A stretch of DNA of 64,000 bases from Plazaster borealis. Its lineage: Eukaryota; Echinodermata; Asteroidea; Forcipulatida; Labidiasteridae. This document shows, piece by piece, positions 22,301-32,772 of the stretch. The notes beneath the pieces are model-generated. The model was not told the origin of the DNA. It saw only the letters and a program-made list of their open reading frames with translations, and did not search any database. The stretch is from positions 20,406,026 to 20,470,025 of the forward strand of contig CM037463.1 in NCBI GenBank assembly GCA_021014325.1, in the 5' to 3' direction. The translations under genes were made by a program, and so were the position numbers. Every line of letters starts with the position of its first letter. Positions within the stretch are counted from its first letter, which is position 1.

Positions 22301-23225
22301 TTCAAATATCAAGTAATAAACCACAAGAGAAAGTGACTTGGTAAATTTTAAATAATTTTCGGGTTTAACAAAGAAAAATTTTACAAGAGCGGAATTTCCG
22401 GATTAACGTGCCGTCACTCTTACGTGGTAATTTATAACTTTGTAACTATTTTGTCTAGAAATTTAGCTCTTCCTCTATTTCTACCCCCCCCCATGAAATA
22501 TTTGAATGGATAAACCTGTTGTAGACTTTTAATGGTGTTTGTCTTTTCATCTCTGTGAATCAACTGAAAATAAACTGTGTTTAAAATTTAAAAAAATTGA
22601 CTTTGAACAACATTCTGTAAATTTAAAATACAAATCTTTAGCATATATATATTTTCATAAGTGTGGGGGTTGATAATTGTAGGAAGTGTACAATGTTGCT
22701 CAGAATTTTTTTAGATACAACATTTTTAGAGGAGGAAAAAAACAAAAGTTGATTAGAATATGTAGATTATCATATAGCCGATCAGGTACCATAGTTGTCG
22801 CTTGTACAGTTGGAAATTTTACTTTTGCTGACTTTCATATATTATGGATTTTTTTTAATTCTTGTAAAAATGCAAGATTTGATTGTAATGTTAATGGGAA
22901 AATGAAATGCCTTTGACGTTGGAATTGTGTTTGTTTTGTTTTTGGGAAATGGAAGCTGGGGGGGATTTGAGCTAAGAATCAAACTTACAGAGAATATGTT
23001 TAAATATTGTGGCTTTGTTTCATTTACATTGAAGACATCACAAGGTGATTATCAATCTTCATGGTGCTGCCATCTTTAATTTTCTTTTCCCTGTTGTCTT
23101 CAATGTAACCAAAATGAGGCTGGGAGGGGAGAATAGTCTGGGCCCCTTTTGGGGGTTAAATGTGAATCAGTATTCAGTATACTATTGCATGCAGGGAACA
23201 AGACAAAGCATGATCAAGTTCAATA

Positions 23226-23755
23226 GGCCCAAGTTCATAGAGCTGCTTAAAGGCCCTGTACACTATTGGTAAGATCGAAAAACACAAATGTTCACAGATT
23301 CACACATCACTTACATGATTTAAAGTTAGTAATGGTTGAAAGGGTTCCTTAAAATATTTCTGCCTAAAATGCTATCGTTTCTGAGAAATGAGTAAAACAA
23401 TAATTTTTATCACGCGCGATATTTTGAAAAAAACAGAAAACACATAGGTCTCTTTTCACTATTTTCTCGTGATCTCGATGACCAATTGAGCTCAAACTTT
23501 CACAGGTTTGTTTGTTCACGCATATGTTGAATCACATAAAATGTGGACACTGATTTTGAGCTGTTACCAAAAGTGTACAATACCTTTAAGCAGAAAATAG
23601 TGCTTAACATTTCTGCTAAGCGAGAATTAGCATGGAACCAGTCACAAATTATACATTATGACAATGGCATTTTTGGCTGGTAACCTTTTTTGTGCTTTGT
23701 CTAATTTTTTGTGTTGAAAAGCAGTTCAATGAAAAGCAGTTCAATGAAGTTGGGA
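23226..23755. repeat. Foldback repeat disrupted by a TTAA element
   Basis: The outer halves, ending AGAGCTGC on the left and resuming GCAGAAAATAGTGC on the right, are one foldback element. The undisrupted family reads GCTGCTTAAGCAGAAAAT at this point, so the pre-insertion site is known and contains a single TTAA. Confidence 0.8.
23247..23589. mobile_element. TTAA MITE nested in a foldback repeat
   Basis: TTAA flanks both ends (23247-23250 and 23586-23589) where the host repeat has only one TTAA, which directly shows a TTAA target-site duplication. Ends: AAGGCCCTGTACACTATTGG and ACCAAAAGTGTACAATACC. No transposase is encoded. Confidence 0.85.
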
Positions 23756-24055
23756 CTGTGTTCTTGATTTCCATGTACATAAATTTTGCCAGACTGCTGT
23801 TTGAGTCTGTACGTTGAAATGCTCATTAAACAGTGTGGAATGTGGTACCATCATTGGTTAGTAAACCCCAATCACTCCAGGGTTTTCATGTTGCAGAAAT
23901 TGTCAAATTCAGTCAAAATTGCTGTCCATAATCGAATGATCTTGCTTCATGTACCCCAGCAGTAAGGGGATGGTCAGTACACTGGGAGTCAGTTCCTGTT
24001 TCTGTCTGGAACAAAGGCAGTGAACGGCGGGAACCATACAGTGATTGCTTGAGAG

Positions 24056-24200
24056 CAATTTCATAGAGCTGGTAAGCACAACCAAAATCCTGGTGAGCAG
24101 AATCAAGTCACCAGCCAAAACATCATATAGTTCATATTTGTTGCCACTGGTGCCCTGCCAAGTAATGTTTCTTTACTAAGCAGCTTTATGAAATCGGACC
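24056..24200. repeat. Diverged foldback-family repeat
   Basis: CAATTTCATAGAGCTGG and AAGCAGCTTTATGAAAT are inverted. A further fragment is at 24830-24880. Confidence 0.55.
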
Positions 24201-25875
24201 CAGTGATTCAAGTGTACAGGTTGCTGACTTGAGTATCCATTCAAGTCGGGGTATTTGTAAAACGGTCCAACTTGCTGTAAGGCTCATTCTATGCTTATAC
24301 TAGTGGACACATGAGTTGGTTTTCTAATGTTGTTACTGTCGATTGTCCTTTGGTTGGTGGTGATGATCATGTAGATAGGGCAACAAGGGTAGTGGCCTTT
24401 CAAGGGGTTGTAGAATACCTACATGCAGAGTGGAATTGTGACAGGGACTTTCTTTTTTTAAATCAAGCCCTAGGCATGCTAGGACTCTGGGCTCTACGAC
24501 ACTGCGCCAAAATTGTAGACCTTTTCAAACTGACACACTGAGCCTAAAAGCTTGTTCAACCTTTTACCCACATTCAAAATTAATCCTTGTGAACCAAGTA
24601 GAGACTTGTACGAACATTTCTTCAGAAATTTGAATACACTTCAAACCTGTACACATTAGTTAGCTGTGACTTTTTGAAGTGATATTTCACTTTGTGAGAT
24701 TATGTGAAGAGAGAAATACAGGAGATGAGCGGGCTAATGCAAATCTATTGTGAATGTGCACATGGGCTGTCAAATCTTCTCGATCGTTCATAAAATACAC
24801 TTTTGCTTTTGCATGTTTTTATGCAATAGTGAGCACAAAAAATTTGCTTACCGATAAACAGCTTTATGAAATTGGGTCCTAATGCTAAAAGAGCAAATGT
24901 TGCTTTCAAGTTCAATTGCAAGACTCAAACTAAAAAGAAGTGCAAAGGTTGGAATTAAAAGTATGAAATTTCAATTTGAGATATGTCCAAAGATGCCCCT
25001 AAAAAGAGGGATTAAATGAGCCAAAAAAAAACCGAGTTTTCCTCTTAAATCTGATTTGCCGTCTGATAAGAACAAATACTAAAATATATTTACAAATGTT
25101 TTCCTCTCTACAGCTTTACAATCATCCTGAGCTATAAACCATAAAAGTTTGCTTTCGCAGAGGGGGGAAAAGAAAACAAGTTTTCCCCGTTTAGTAGAAC
25201 TCCACAATTCTCCATAGAAATACATATAAACATCTAGCATGATGGGACGGAAGAAAAATAATTTTGATGATTTAAAATAATAAGGTTTCCTGTAATGACC
25301 CTTTAAAAAAAAATTTTTTTACAAAAAATGGCGAGTTCCACTTTGCACCCTGGTATTCTGCAGCCTTATATATTTCTCAGGTTTTCAAAGAAGAAAAAAA
25401 ATTACAAAGGATCTCTTGTAAATTTTTCTAGCATTTTGCTAGATTTTTCTACGACGTGTAAAAAAAGAAATGATTCGGGGAGGGGTTTTGAAAAAGGGGT
25501 GGATATTTTGTAATGAAAAAGAGAGGTGTGGGTGGACATTTGTTTGATTTTTGGTATGTTGTTCATTAAAGAGAGGTGTTATGGACTTGGAACTTTCTAC
25601 AAGCCGTTATAATAATTGTGGTAGTTGTTTTTTATCTCATTAGAGATATTTGTGGATTTTGGTTTTGGGGTGTTAGATTATCCCAGACCAATAATTATTG
25701 CATTTATATGTGTCATAGGTTGGAAAACTATTCTTATATAAACAAAAAACCCTTATAAATGCTATGTTTGCTTTGTAAGTTGAGGGGGGAGTTGCTTATG
25801 GACGTTTTCTCCGGAGCGTTTTTAACCCTGTAGAGATAATAGCAGCCATTACCTATGAGGGGACTGCGTCAAAGT
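24200..25875. other. Intergenic stretch without a recognisable gene
   Basis: Between RFX7 and MCCC2. Open frames here (for example 24311-24541) show no family match, no splice-site support and no conserved motif I recognise. The content is AT-rich, with one foldback fragment and no other element I can name. Confidence 0.4.
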
Positions 25876-26300
25876 GCCTATTGACCCCTCCCCCCCCCCC
25901 CTCGCACCAACGTCACATGAAGCTGCTGCTGCCACGCTCGCCATTTTGGGAGTCAACTCGTGAACATGTAGATGCCGCGTCGCCTAAAAACTGGCATTAA
26001 ACTGTATAACAGTGTAGGCGTGTCGTGGCCGAGCACCGGACTCAAGCTGTGGTGTTTCTGATCACGTATACGAACCCAGAACACTTATCGTGGAAGAGTT
26101 AACCCCGGTGTTTCTGGTTCACATAGCAAGCACCCTTGTTTACAGGTCAGGCTTGTGAGCTTCAGTGATTAAGTTCACTTCTGAGGCATCCTTGGTTTCA
26201 TTACCAGAAATATACAAAAACACACAGGGACATCGACTCCCAAAATGGCGCAACCAAGGTTTATGTGACATTGGCGTGAGGTGAAACTGGGTCAATGGTG
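25876..26300. repeat. Palindromic repeat with a SINE inside
   Basis: Same family as 429-985: CTATTGACCCC and TTTTGGGAGTCAAC on the left are inverted to GACTCCCAAAATGGC and GAAACTGGGTCAATGG on the right. A tRNA-Leu SINE at about 26014-26217 interrupts it. Confidence 0.55.
26014..26217 (+). mobile_element. Internally deleted tRNA-Leu SINE, tail type 1
   Basis: Head GTGTCGTGGCCGAGCACC and ACTCAAGCTGTGGTG, then a deletion that removes box B, then the type 1 tail CCCCGGTGTTTCTGGTTCAC ending TTCATTACCAGAAATATAC. Confidence 0.7.
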
Positions 26301-28000
26301 GCTACAGTGGGATTGGGGCTGTTCCAAAATAGTTTATACTTACAGGTACATAAAGGAATGGGTCGGTCCATTAAGATCAGCCCCTTAATGTCCTGGATGA
26401 GAAAGTTCAGATTTTTTTCTGATTGTTTGACATTTTGTAAAGTTGGTTGTACAGAAATGGTCTGTAGAGGGTGAAGTTGTTGTGTAAAAGAAAAACATTC
26501 CCCAAATGTTTTTTCAATTGTAGGATTATGATCTGTCAGGTCACAAAACAATTATTATTTTTAAAGTCATCAAATAGAAAATGACCAGTGTTTCCCTCTG
26601 ACTCGTAAAAACACCCATTCGATGAGGAAAATCAGCACACATTATGGTTTTTTTTTAAAAAGTCCGTGGAAGCATCTTTCAGCAAATATTACATGACCTC
26701 CACCCCCACGCCAAAATCGGGCACTACTTTGACATAGTGAAAAGCATTACAAGTGAAGACAACTGGAACATCAGTCATGGCGTGATGTTCAGCAACACTC
26801 TCCTTTTAGCACGCATGATATATTCTTCCTACTTACGTCTGATTTCAATTTTTATTTTGTTTTGCACTTAAAAAAGGTCAGCAAAATGCTTATCGAATGG
26901 CATAAAAACTATACAAAAGCCTATACCATATAGGCCAGTACTTGTCTTACTTTTTGCAAGGGCCACATATCATGCCTGTTTCAGGCCTAAATTGGGTAGT
27001 ATTTGAAAACTCTTGTTTGATGAGCAAATCAACCCAGTTTTTTTAGTGTTTGGGCAGGAAGTGCCGAGTTTTTGTTGTGGAGCGTCACATGATTGCTTTT
27101 AACTGCTGCCATTTTGTGCTGCTCTTAAGAATCTATAGCCCTTTTTGAAACCACAGCCACGGCATGGGATCCGGCTATAGGGATCCGTTTGGCCTGATGG
27201 AAGCCCTGTAAGGAAAACGGCATGCCTTCTAAATAAATGTCGAAGCCCAAACCCAAGTCAAGCCGTGGTTTCGTAAAGGCCCTATGTTTGATTTTTAAAA
27301 AAAAAATTCAGAACTAGATATTTTCTGAATGATTGTTTGGGTTTACACATTGTGAATGGAAATCTAGAGACCCCTACATAGGACACTCGTCATAATTGCT
27401 AGTTGAAACCAAGGGTAGATTTGAACAAATTATTAAACTGCAATTTCTGATTATTAGACAATTAGAGAAACAAAAACTGAAATGTTAATTTTTTTTTTTT
27501 TCAACCAGGAAGTTAAAAGTATTGTCAAATTAAATCCTCTTGGTCTACGGCCAAAGAAGATTCACAGCCAATTTCCCCTTTTCCTAAAACTCCCAGGCCC
27601 CCCTACTCTAAAGACAAAATCACAAAACAAAGTGCAGTTCGACAATTTGCCAACTCGACTCTTCACCAAACCCATTGCGTGTTAATTATAGCTACGTATC
27701 CCAGACAAACATGTTGTGTTGTTTACCTCGGAATTTATCCAAAGTTAGGTAACCGTAATTTAATGTACTGTTTCAAAAAAAAAAAGTTGTTGATTTTAAA
27801 TCTGTATTCAAACAGTTTTTTTCCCTGTGTGCTTTATTGTGTTCAACTGATTAATTTTTAACAAAAGAAATGATACCAATGTTTTTAAAAGGTATTAAAA
27901 CCAGTATTATTTACCAAGTGTGATTATGAACTACTTTTGTCTCTTTTGTCTTTTCTTCCAAATGTCTCCTCCAGAGTTAAAAGTTATAAGACAAATCCAT
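26301..28000. other. Intergenic stretch without a recognisable gene
   Basis: No exon, RNA gene or named repeat could be supported. Open frames at 26261-26551 (minus) and 27482-27861 (plus) have no recognisable domain, and the first overlaps the end of the palindromic repeat. Confidence 0.4.
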
Positions 28001-28002
28001 TT

Positions 28003-28390
28003 GCTGATGTCGGGTCCGAACGGTCTGGCGCACCGGCACCGGACTCAAGCTCTGGTGTTTCTGATCAGCAGAGTGTGGGTTCGGGTCCCGGTCTTGACAT
28101 TAAAGTGCTTAACCATTACTGCTTCATCCTTCGGATGGGGCATAAAGCTGTAGGTTCCATGCGCTGTGTAATGTACGTAAAAGAACCCAGTTACACTTAT
28201 CATTAATAGTAGGGGCCGTTTTGCTGGCATTGTTGGCTGCAGGTTACGCCACATCGCCTTGTAAAACTCTTTCAAGGTGCTATGTATAAATGGGTCTCAT
28301 AAATTAAAAAACTTTGCAAACCTGTCCTAAACATACTTCACGCATCAAGACCCCCGTAGATAAAGTGCTATATAAGAATTGAATATTATA
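28003..28390 (+). mobile_element. tRNA-Leu-derived SINE, alternative tail
   Basis: CACCGGACTCAAGCTCTGG and GGGTTCGGGTCCC identify the tRNA-like head; CATCCTTCGGATGGGGC and GTACGTAAAAGAACCCAG the body. The tail (CACATCGCCTTGTAAA, then GTGCTATATAAGAATTG) differs from the TTCATTACC tail seen at 8313. Confidence 0.75.
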
Positions 28391-29230
28391 ATTCTCATTA
28401 TGTCCTATATCAGTATTTGCTGCCATTGCCTGCTTGCTTGCCAAGGTCGTGTTCATCCAGTGTCAGATGTAACCGTCATCATGTGCTCGCCATTTTCCTC
28501 TGCCTTGTGCTTGTCTTATCCATGTTGTACCCAGGTAGGATGTGATGTCGTCTCTCCACCTCTTTTTTCCGTCTGCCTCGTTTCCTCTTCCCTTTTCTCG
28601 GTTGCCAATCTTAAAATTCTTCTGGTCCATCTGTTGTCATTTACGCATGCCTGTCACAATGAGATTCAATTTTGCCTTTGTTTTCACTTCCCTGTGGACA
28701 GAATGGGTCAGTCCAAAGTTAACCTTACCTTTTGAACTAAGTGGAATAACCTTATTTGCATATAACCCTAACTACTTTTGGCTCCCAGGTGGAATTTGAT
28801 CATGCCATGGATTTCTGATGTTCTTCTTTGTGTGCATGTGACTTTTGTTAAAAACCATTCTTTTGTTGTATATACCTGCACTTACTTTGGTTCTATACAT
28901 AAGTTCTTTTGGCTAGGTACTTTATAGGGGATAACCTAGAATGAATAAAAGAGTGGAAGTAACAATGAAGTAGCAATTCCATCTAGGGCTGCAGAACCTA
29001 GTTTGTAATTGTCTCTTTATTTGTATTAAGTGGTAGAAGAAACAGTTGAATAATGAGTTTATATAAGAGGGGTGTGGTTCGGTACAAAGAATGAGTGAGG
29101 GAGATACAGAAGGTTGATGAAATGCGAGTTTCAGCATGAAACAAAAATCTGAGAGTTGGAGGTTGTGAGAGGGACTGCTAGCCACTGACCATCCATTGGA
29201 AGATTTGTGCATCAGTTGACATAGTGTACG
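28391..29230. other. Intergenic stretch, nothing recognised
   Basis: T-rich plus-strand sequence. Frames at 28379-28799 (plus) and 28922-29212 (minus) have no motif or splice support. Confidence 0.4.
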
Positions 29231-29231
29231 G

Positions 29232-29385
29232 TTACACCCCTATGTTCCAACACCCCTATGTTCTGACAACCCTGGTGTATTTTCCTATTCCTAACCCTAA
29301 CCCTAACTCTAACCCTATGTAAATCATGAGGGGGTTGTCGGAACATAGGGGTGTCGGAATATAGGGGTGTCGGAATATAGAGCAG
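29232..29385. repeat. Foldback element with telomere-like repeats in its loop
   Basis: The left arm has CACCCCTATGTTCC twice, and the right arm has GGAACATAGGGGTGTCGG and a second unit. Between them lies CCTAACCCTAACCCTAAC and a variant CTAACCCTA. A partial second copy (left arm plus the CCTAACC run) lies at 29936-30012. Confidence 0.75.
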
Positions 29386-29400
29386 TCACCTAGTGTACAA

Positions 29401-29933
29401 ATGTCAAAGCCTTTGCCCAGTAGATACTACCACTGGGGCAAATCAGAATCTGCATGCGGCGTACTGACCGAACTACATACATGTATGGAGGCAGCACAAC
29501 CCCAACCAGCACAACTTGAAGTGAACGACGCATTGGAAATCTGTAAGTTCCAAACCCTATATACTCTTAAATTTTGTAAGGGAAAATACATTGATTAATT
29601 TGTGAACTAAATTTGTGCAAGCTCAAAGAGACACAGAATTGCTTAATATTGCTGGAAATGAAATTGTATTTTGTCAATACCAAAGAAATTTTAAACGCGT
29701 TGAATAGATGTATTCTGCAAAGTAATTATATTTTGCTGTGTAAGTAACATGTATTGCCCATGTTTTGATAGTTTTGGTTGGTTACTAACTTACATGTGGC
29801 CGTTGATAATGGAAGAGGTTGACAAGTTCTTACAGAGAGGAAGAGGAGGGGGGAGGACAGGTACCTGCTGTGGGGAGAACGGGGCTACTAAAGCACTACC
29901 TTTGAACGGGCAGAGACCCATCATTGCCAAGAG
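29401..29933 (+). other. Unexplained coding-like segments between two telomere-like repeats
   Basis: Frame segments 29434-29540 (ending at a consensus GTAAGT donor) and about 29800-29930 (MEEVDKFLQRGRGGG) look less random than their surroundings. I recognise no family, and the acceptor sides are weak. It may be part of an unknown mobile element bounded by the repeats at 29232-29385 and 29936-30012. Confidence 0.2.
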
Positions 29934-30076
29934 GGTTACACACCTATGTTCCGACACCCCTATGTTCCGTTACAGCTAGTGTATTTTCCTATTCCTAACC
30001 GTAACCCTAACATGTTTGTAATTATTGAATAAATTTGTGAATTCAAGTTTAAGAAGAAAAGGAAAGGATTCTGGAC

Positions 30077-30720
30077 TTACAACTTATTTTCTGTCTGTTT
30101 ATTTTGACCTGGCACTAACAAATTGGGGCTTACCCGTGTCCAGCCCATCTCCACTTTTCCTCCCTGATTCTTACAATTATGTCCTTTAACGCCCGTTTTC
30201 GTCCTTATGCCACTGCATCTTATTTTGTCCCGGATGGATATTTGTACCATTCTTCTCTCCATTTCCCTTTGTGCTGTTTTTAGTTTTGTTTTCTAGGTAT
30301 TTTGTTGTTGTCCATGTTTCTGCAGCATATGTCATAGTTGGTAGAACACACTGGTTGTATATTTGTCTTCTCCATGCCATCGCTATAGTCTTGTCACAGA
30401 GAATTTCTTTGTGCCTTCCAAAACAGCTCCAACCTGCTTGTATCCTTCTTATTACTTCTTCTTGTGTGCAGTCTTTCATCTTTACTGTTTGACCCAGGTA
30501 TTTGTATTCATCAACTCTATCTATGTCGTGATCTGCTACTTTGATGATGGAATCTGTGTTATAATTCTTAATACATTTTGTTTTCCCTCTCTGCATTTTT
30601 CCAGTCCAATTGTTTGGCTCTCCTCGTTCAGGTGATTTTATTGAATTTCCATGTCTTCCACAGAAGAGGTTATTAAGGCAATGTCATCTGTTAGTTTTTT
30701 CCCCGCCATTACTGGGTCAC
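30077..30720 (-). mobile_element. Decayed LINE reverse-transcriptase C-terminal fragment
   Basis: Read on the minus strand, the segments LTDDIALITSSVEDMEIQ, RVDEYKYLGQTVKMKD, IRRIQAGWSCFGRHKEIL, QIYNQCVLPTMTYAAETW and GVKGHNCKNQ follow the order seen at the C-terminal side of non-LTR retrotransposon reverse transcriptases (the YLGQ ... TYGAETW signature). The frame shifts at least twice (near 30600 and near 30260), so the copy is dead. The endonuclease and most of the polymerase are missing, as expected of a 5'-truncated LINE. Confidence 0.85.
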
Positions 30721-31309
30721 AAATACGGCTAGCGCTCTCTTTTCTAAAACACATCACAGGCATCTCAAAACAAAAATGTTAAAAATTGAGAAACTTAATC
30801 AAAAACTCTAGCATTATTAGTGTATTATCCTAAATGCTTGTTTAAAGACTGGTTTCAAATAGCGTGCTTCACAGATTTTCTAAACCAAGGGACCAACAAA
30901 CGGCCCCTCGTTTTTAAAATTTAGCATTAGTAAAACAAAATCTCCACCACGAAAACTTCAAAAATAAAAAAACAAAACAAAGCGGGCTATTGCTTAAATA
31001 TTTTGATAGGGATGTTTATTATTATTTTCCCTTGATTTCAATGGAAGCAGAGTTGGTTCCACAACGACAACCTGAACAAGGAAGGAAGTTCTTAATCTAA
31101 AGAGAAATGTATCGAGTGACAATTCAAACCCGACCCCTGGGAAAAAAGGAAAGTAAACACTGAAGATAAAGCTGTGGTTGAAGACCATTCCACCTTGATC
31201 CTCCAGTCGATATGATTTCTCAAAATTCCTCTCTCCTACAGATAGCTTCAGTATTGCAACCACAGAAGTACATTACCCACTCTCCGTCAAGATTCCTTTG
31301 TTATCTTGA

Positions 31310-31440
31310 AGTTAAAGGTAGTAGAATAATAAGCAAGACAACTTCTCAAAGAACAAAATCTACCTAGCAAGTAGATATACACATGGTGTTACCGCAAACC
31401 GAATATATATTGATACCTCACCATGCAATGCCTCAAATCC
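31310..31440 (-). repeat. Fragment of the CTTGTCTTGCTATATTCTAC repeat family
   Basis: AGCAAGACAACTTCTCAAAG and ATACCTCACCATGCAATGCC match, in reverse, the copy at 39250-39420. Larger copies with an extra GACGATGACTAG stem-loop end lie at 44060-44385 and 54893-55190. Confidence 0.6.
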
Positions 31441-31891
31441 TATATATGTAAACTTACATCATTGGAAATTTCTGTGCTTCTCGAGAAAATGTGGATTCGT
31501 GGGGTTGGATTTAATATGAAATATCATTCCAATGACCCGCTTACTGCCACGAAAGCGAGAGCAAATGGTGACGATTTTAAACTGCCAGACAGATCTTGTT
31601 GTCCTAAAACTAACACGTTCAAACAATGGTCGGCTGATTATCCCTTCAAATAGATACAAATTGCATTCTTCTTTAAAATGAAACAACACCTGGCGAAACA
31701 ATGTCATTTGATACTTGTGAATAATATGTACTTTCAGTCAAGTAAGATATTTTGTAGGAACTTGGAATTACATTTTGTTTCATGTCTGCAGATGATGTAA
31801 TCTACCTTTAAGGAAAACAAAAAAACATTCCGACCACTATTCCAATATCTTTGAGAGCTGATTTCAGCTCTGTCCATCCTTTGAAGATTGA

Positions 31892-32228
31892 TTAAAAAAA
31901 ATGTTCGCAGATTCGCACATAATTTTTCAAGGTATAAAGATGGTCACGGTGGGAAAACTTCAATTGAAATACTTTGGCCTGAAATGCTACAGTTTTTGAG
32001 AAATTAGTAAAACAATTAGTTTTGATCTTGCTAGATCAAAACTCGATGTTCTAAAACAATGAAAACATGCAAGGTTGGTGGTTAATTTTTTCACTATTTT
32101 CTTGTGACTCTGATGACTGATTGCGTTTAAAATGTGCACAGGTTTGTTGTTAGATGTTTATGTTGGCTCACATAAAGTACGGATACCAGTCTTTGACAAG
32201 TACCAATGTTGTACATCATGTGCTTTGA
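31892..32228. mobile_element. Degenerate TTAA-type MITE
   Basis: The left TTAA is intact, while the right end reads TTGA. Internal words (TTTTTGAGAAATTAGTAAAAC, AATGTGCACAGGTTTG) are shared with 23247-23589 and 7222-7597. An internal TTTTGATCTTGCTAGATCAA palindrome is present. Confidence 0.5.
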
Positions 32229-32418
32229 ATAATCTTCTGCACTTTGAGACTGATAACCGCATAAAAGGAAATCCTTCTTTCTCAAGAAATTTTTTCTAAT
32301 TCTTGAAACCTTCTCCAGCATGTCTACTTGTAATGATACTGAAGACTTTAGTTAATGATCTACATGTAGATTGTGTATTATGGACATTTTACTTTCATGT
32401 ACAAAACCAACATGCTGT

Positions 32419-32772
32419 GTGTCGTGGCTGAGCGGTTTAGTGCATCGGACTCAAGTTCTGGTTGCTGAGTCATCAGGGTGTGGGTTCGAGTCCCGGTCAT
32501 GACACTCGTGTCCTTGAGCAAGACACTTAAACACAATTGCTCCTCTTTACCCAGGGGTATAAATAGGTACCTGTAAGGGCAGAGGTTGTTCTTCTGATTG
32601 AATTAGCTCAGTGCGCTACATTCCTTGGCAGCACAGGCTGTATACTCCCCAGGGAGCTGAGATGGTTTAAGGTGTGAAATTAATGGCCCAGTGACCAGGG
32701 GTAATAATGTTTGAAACGTAATGATCACTCTTTGGAATTGCGCAATATAAGAGTCAATATTATTATTATCAT
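32419..32772 (+). mobile_element. tRNA-Leu(CAA)-derived SINE, tail type 2
   Basis: Positions 32419-32505 fold as an almost intact class II tRNA: acceptor GTGTCGT with ATGACAC, anticodon loop CTCAAGT (CAA), a long variable arm, and box B GTGGGTTCGAGTCCC. A SINE body (CTTGAGCAAGACACTTAA) and a type 2 tail (CCCCAGGGAGCTGAGATGG, CCCAGTGACCAGGGGTAATA) follow, ending in ATTATTATTATC. The attached body shows it is a SINE and not a tRNA gene. Confidence 0.85.

Noticed and set aside
24311..24541. 76-codon plus-strand frame as a small gene
   Set aside because: No domain, no splice or promoter context, and no conserved motif; the length is within chance in this region.
32419..32505. Functional tRNA-Leu(CAA) gene
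   Set aside because: The fold is good, but it is the head of a multi-copy SINE with a body and tail attached, and lacks a T-run terminator directly after the acceptor.
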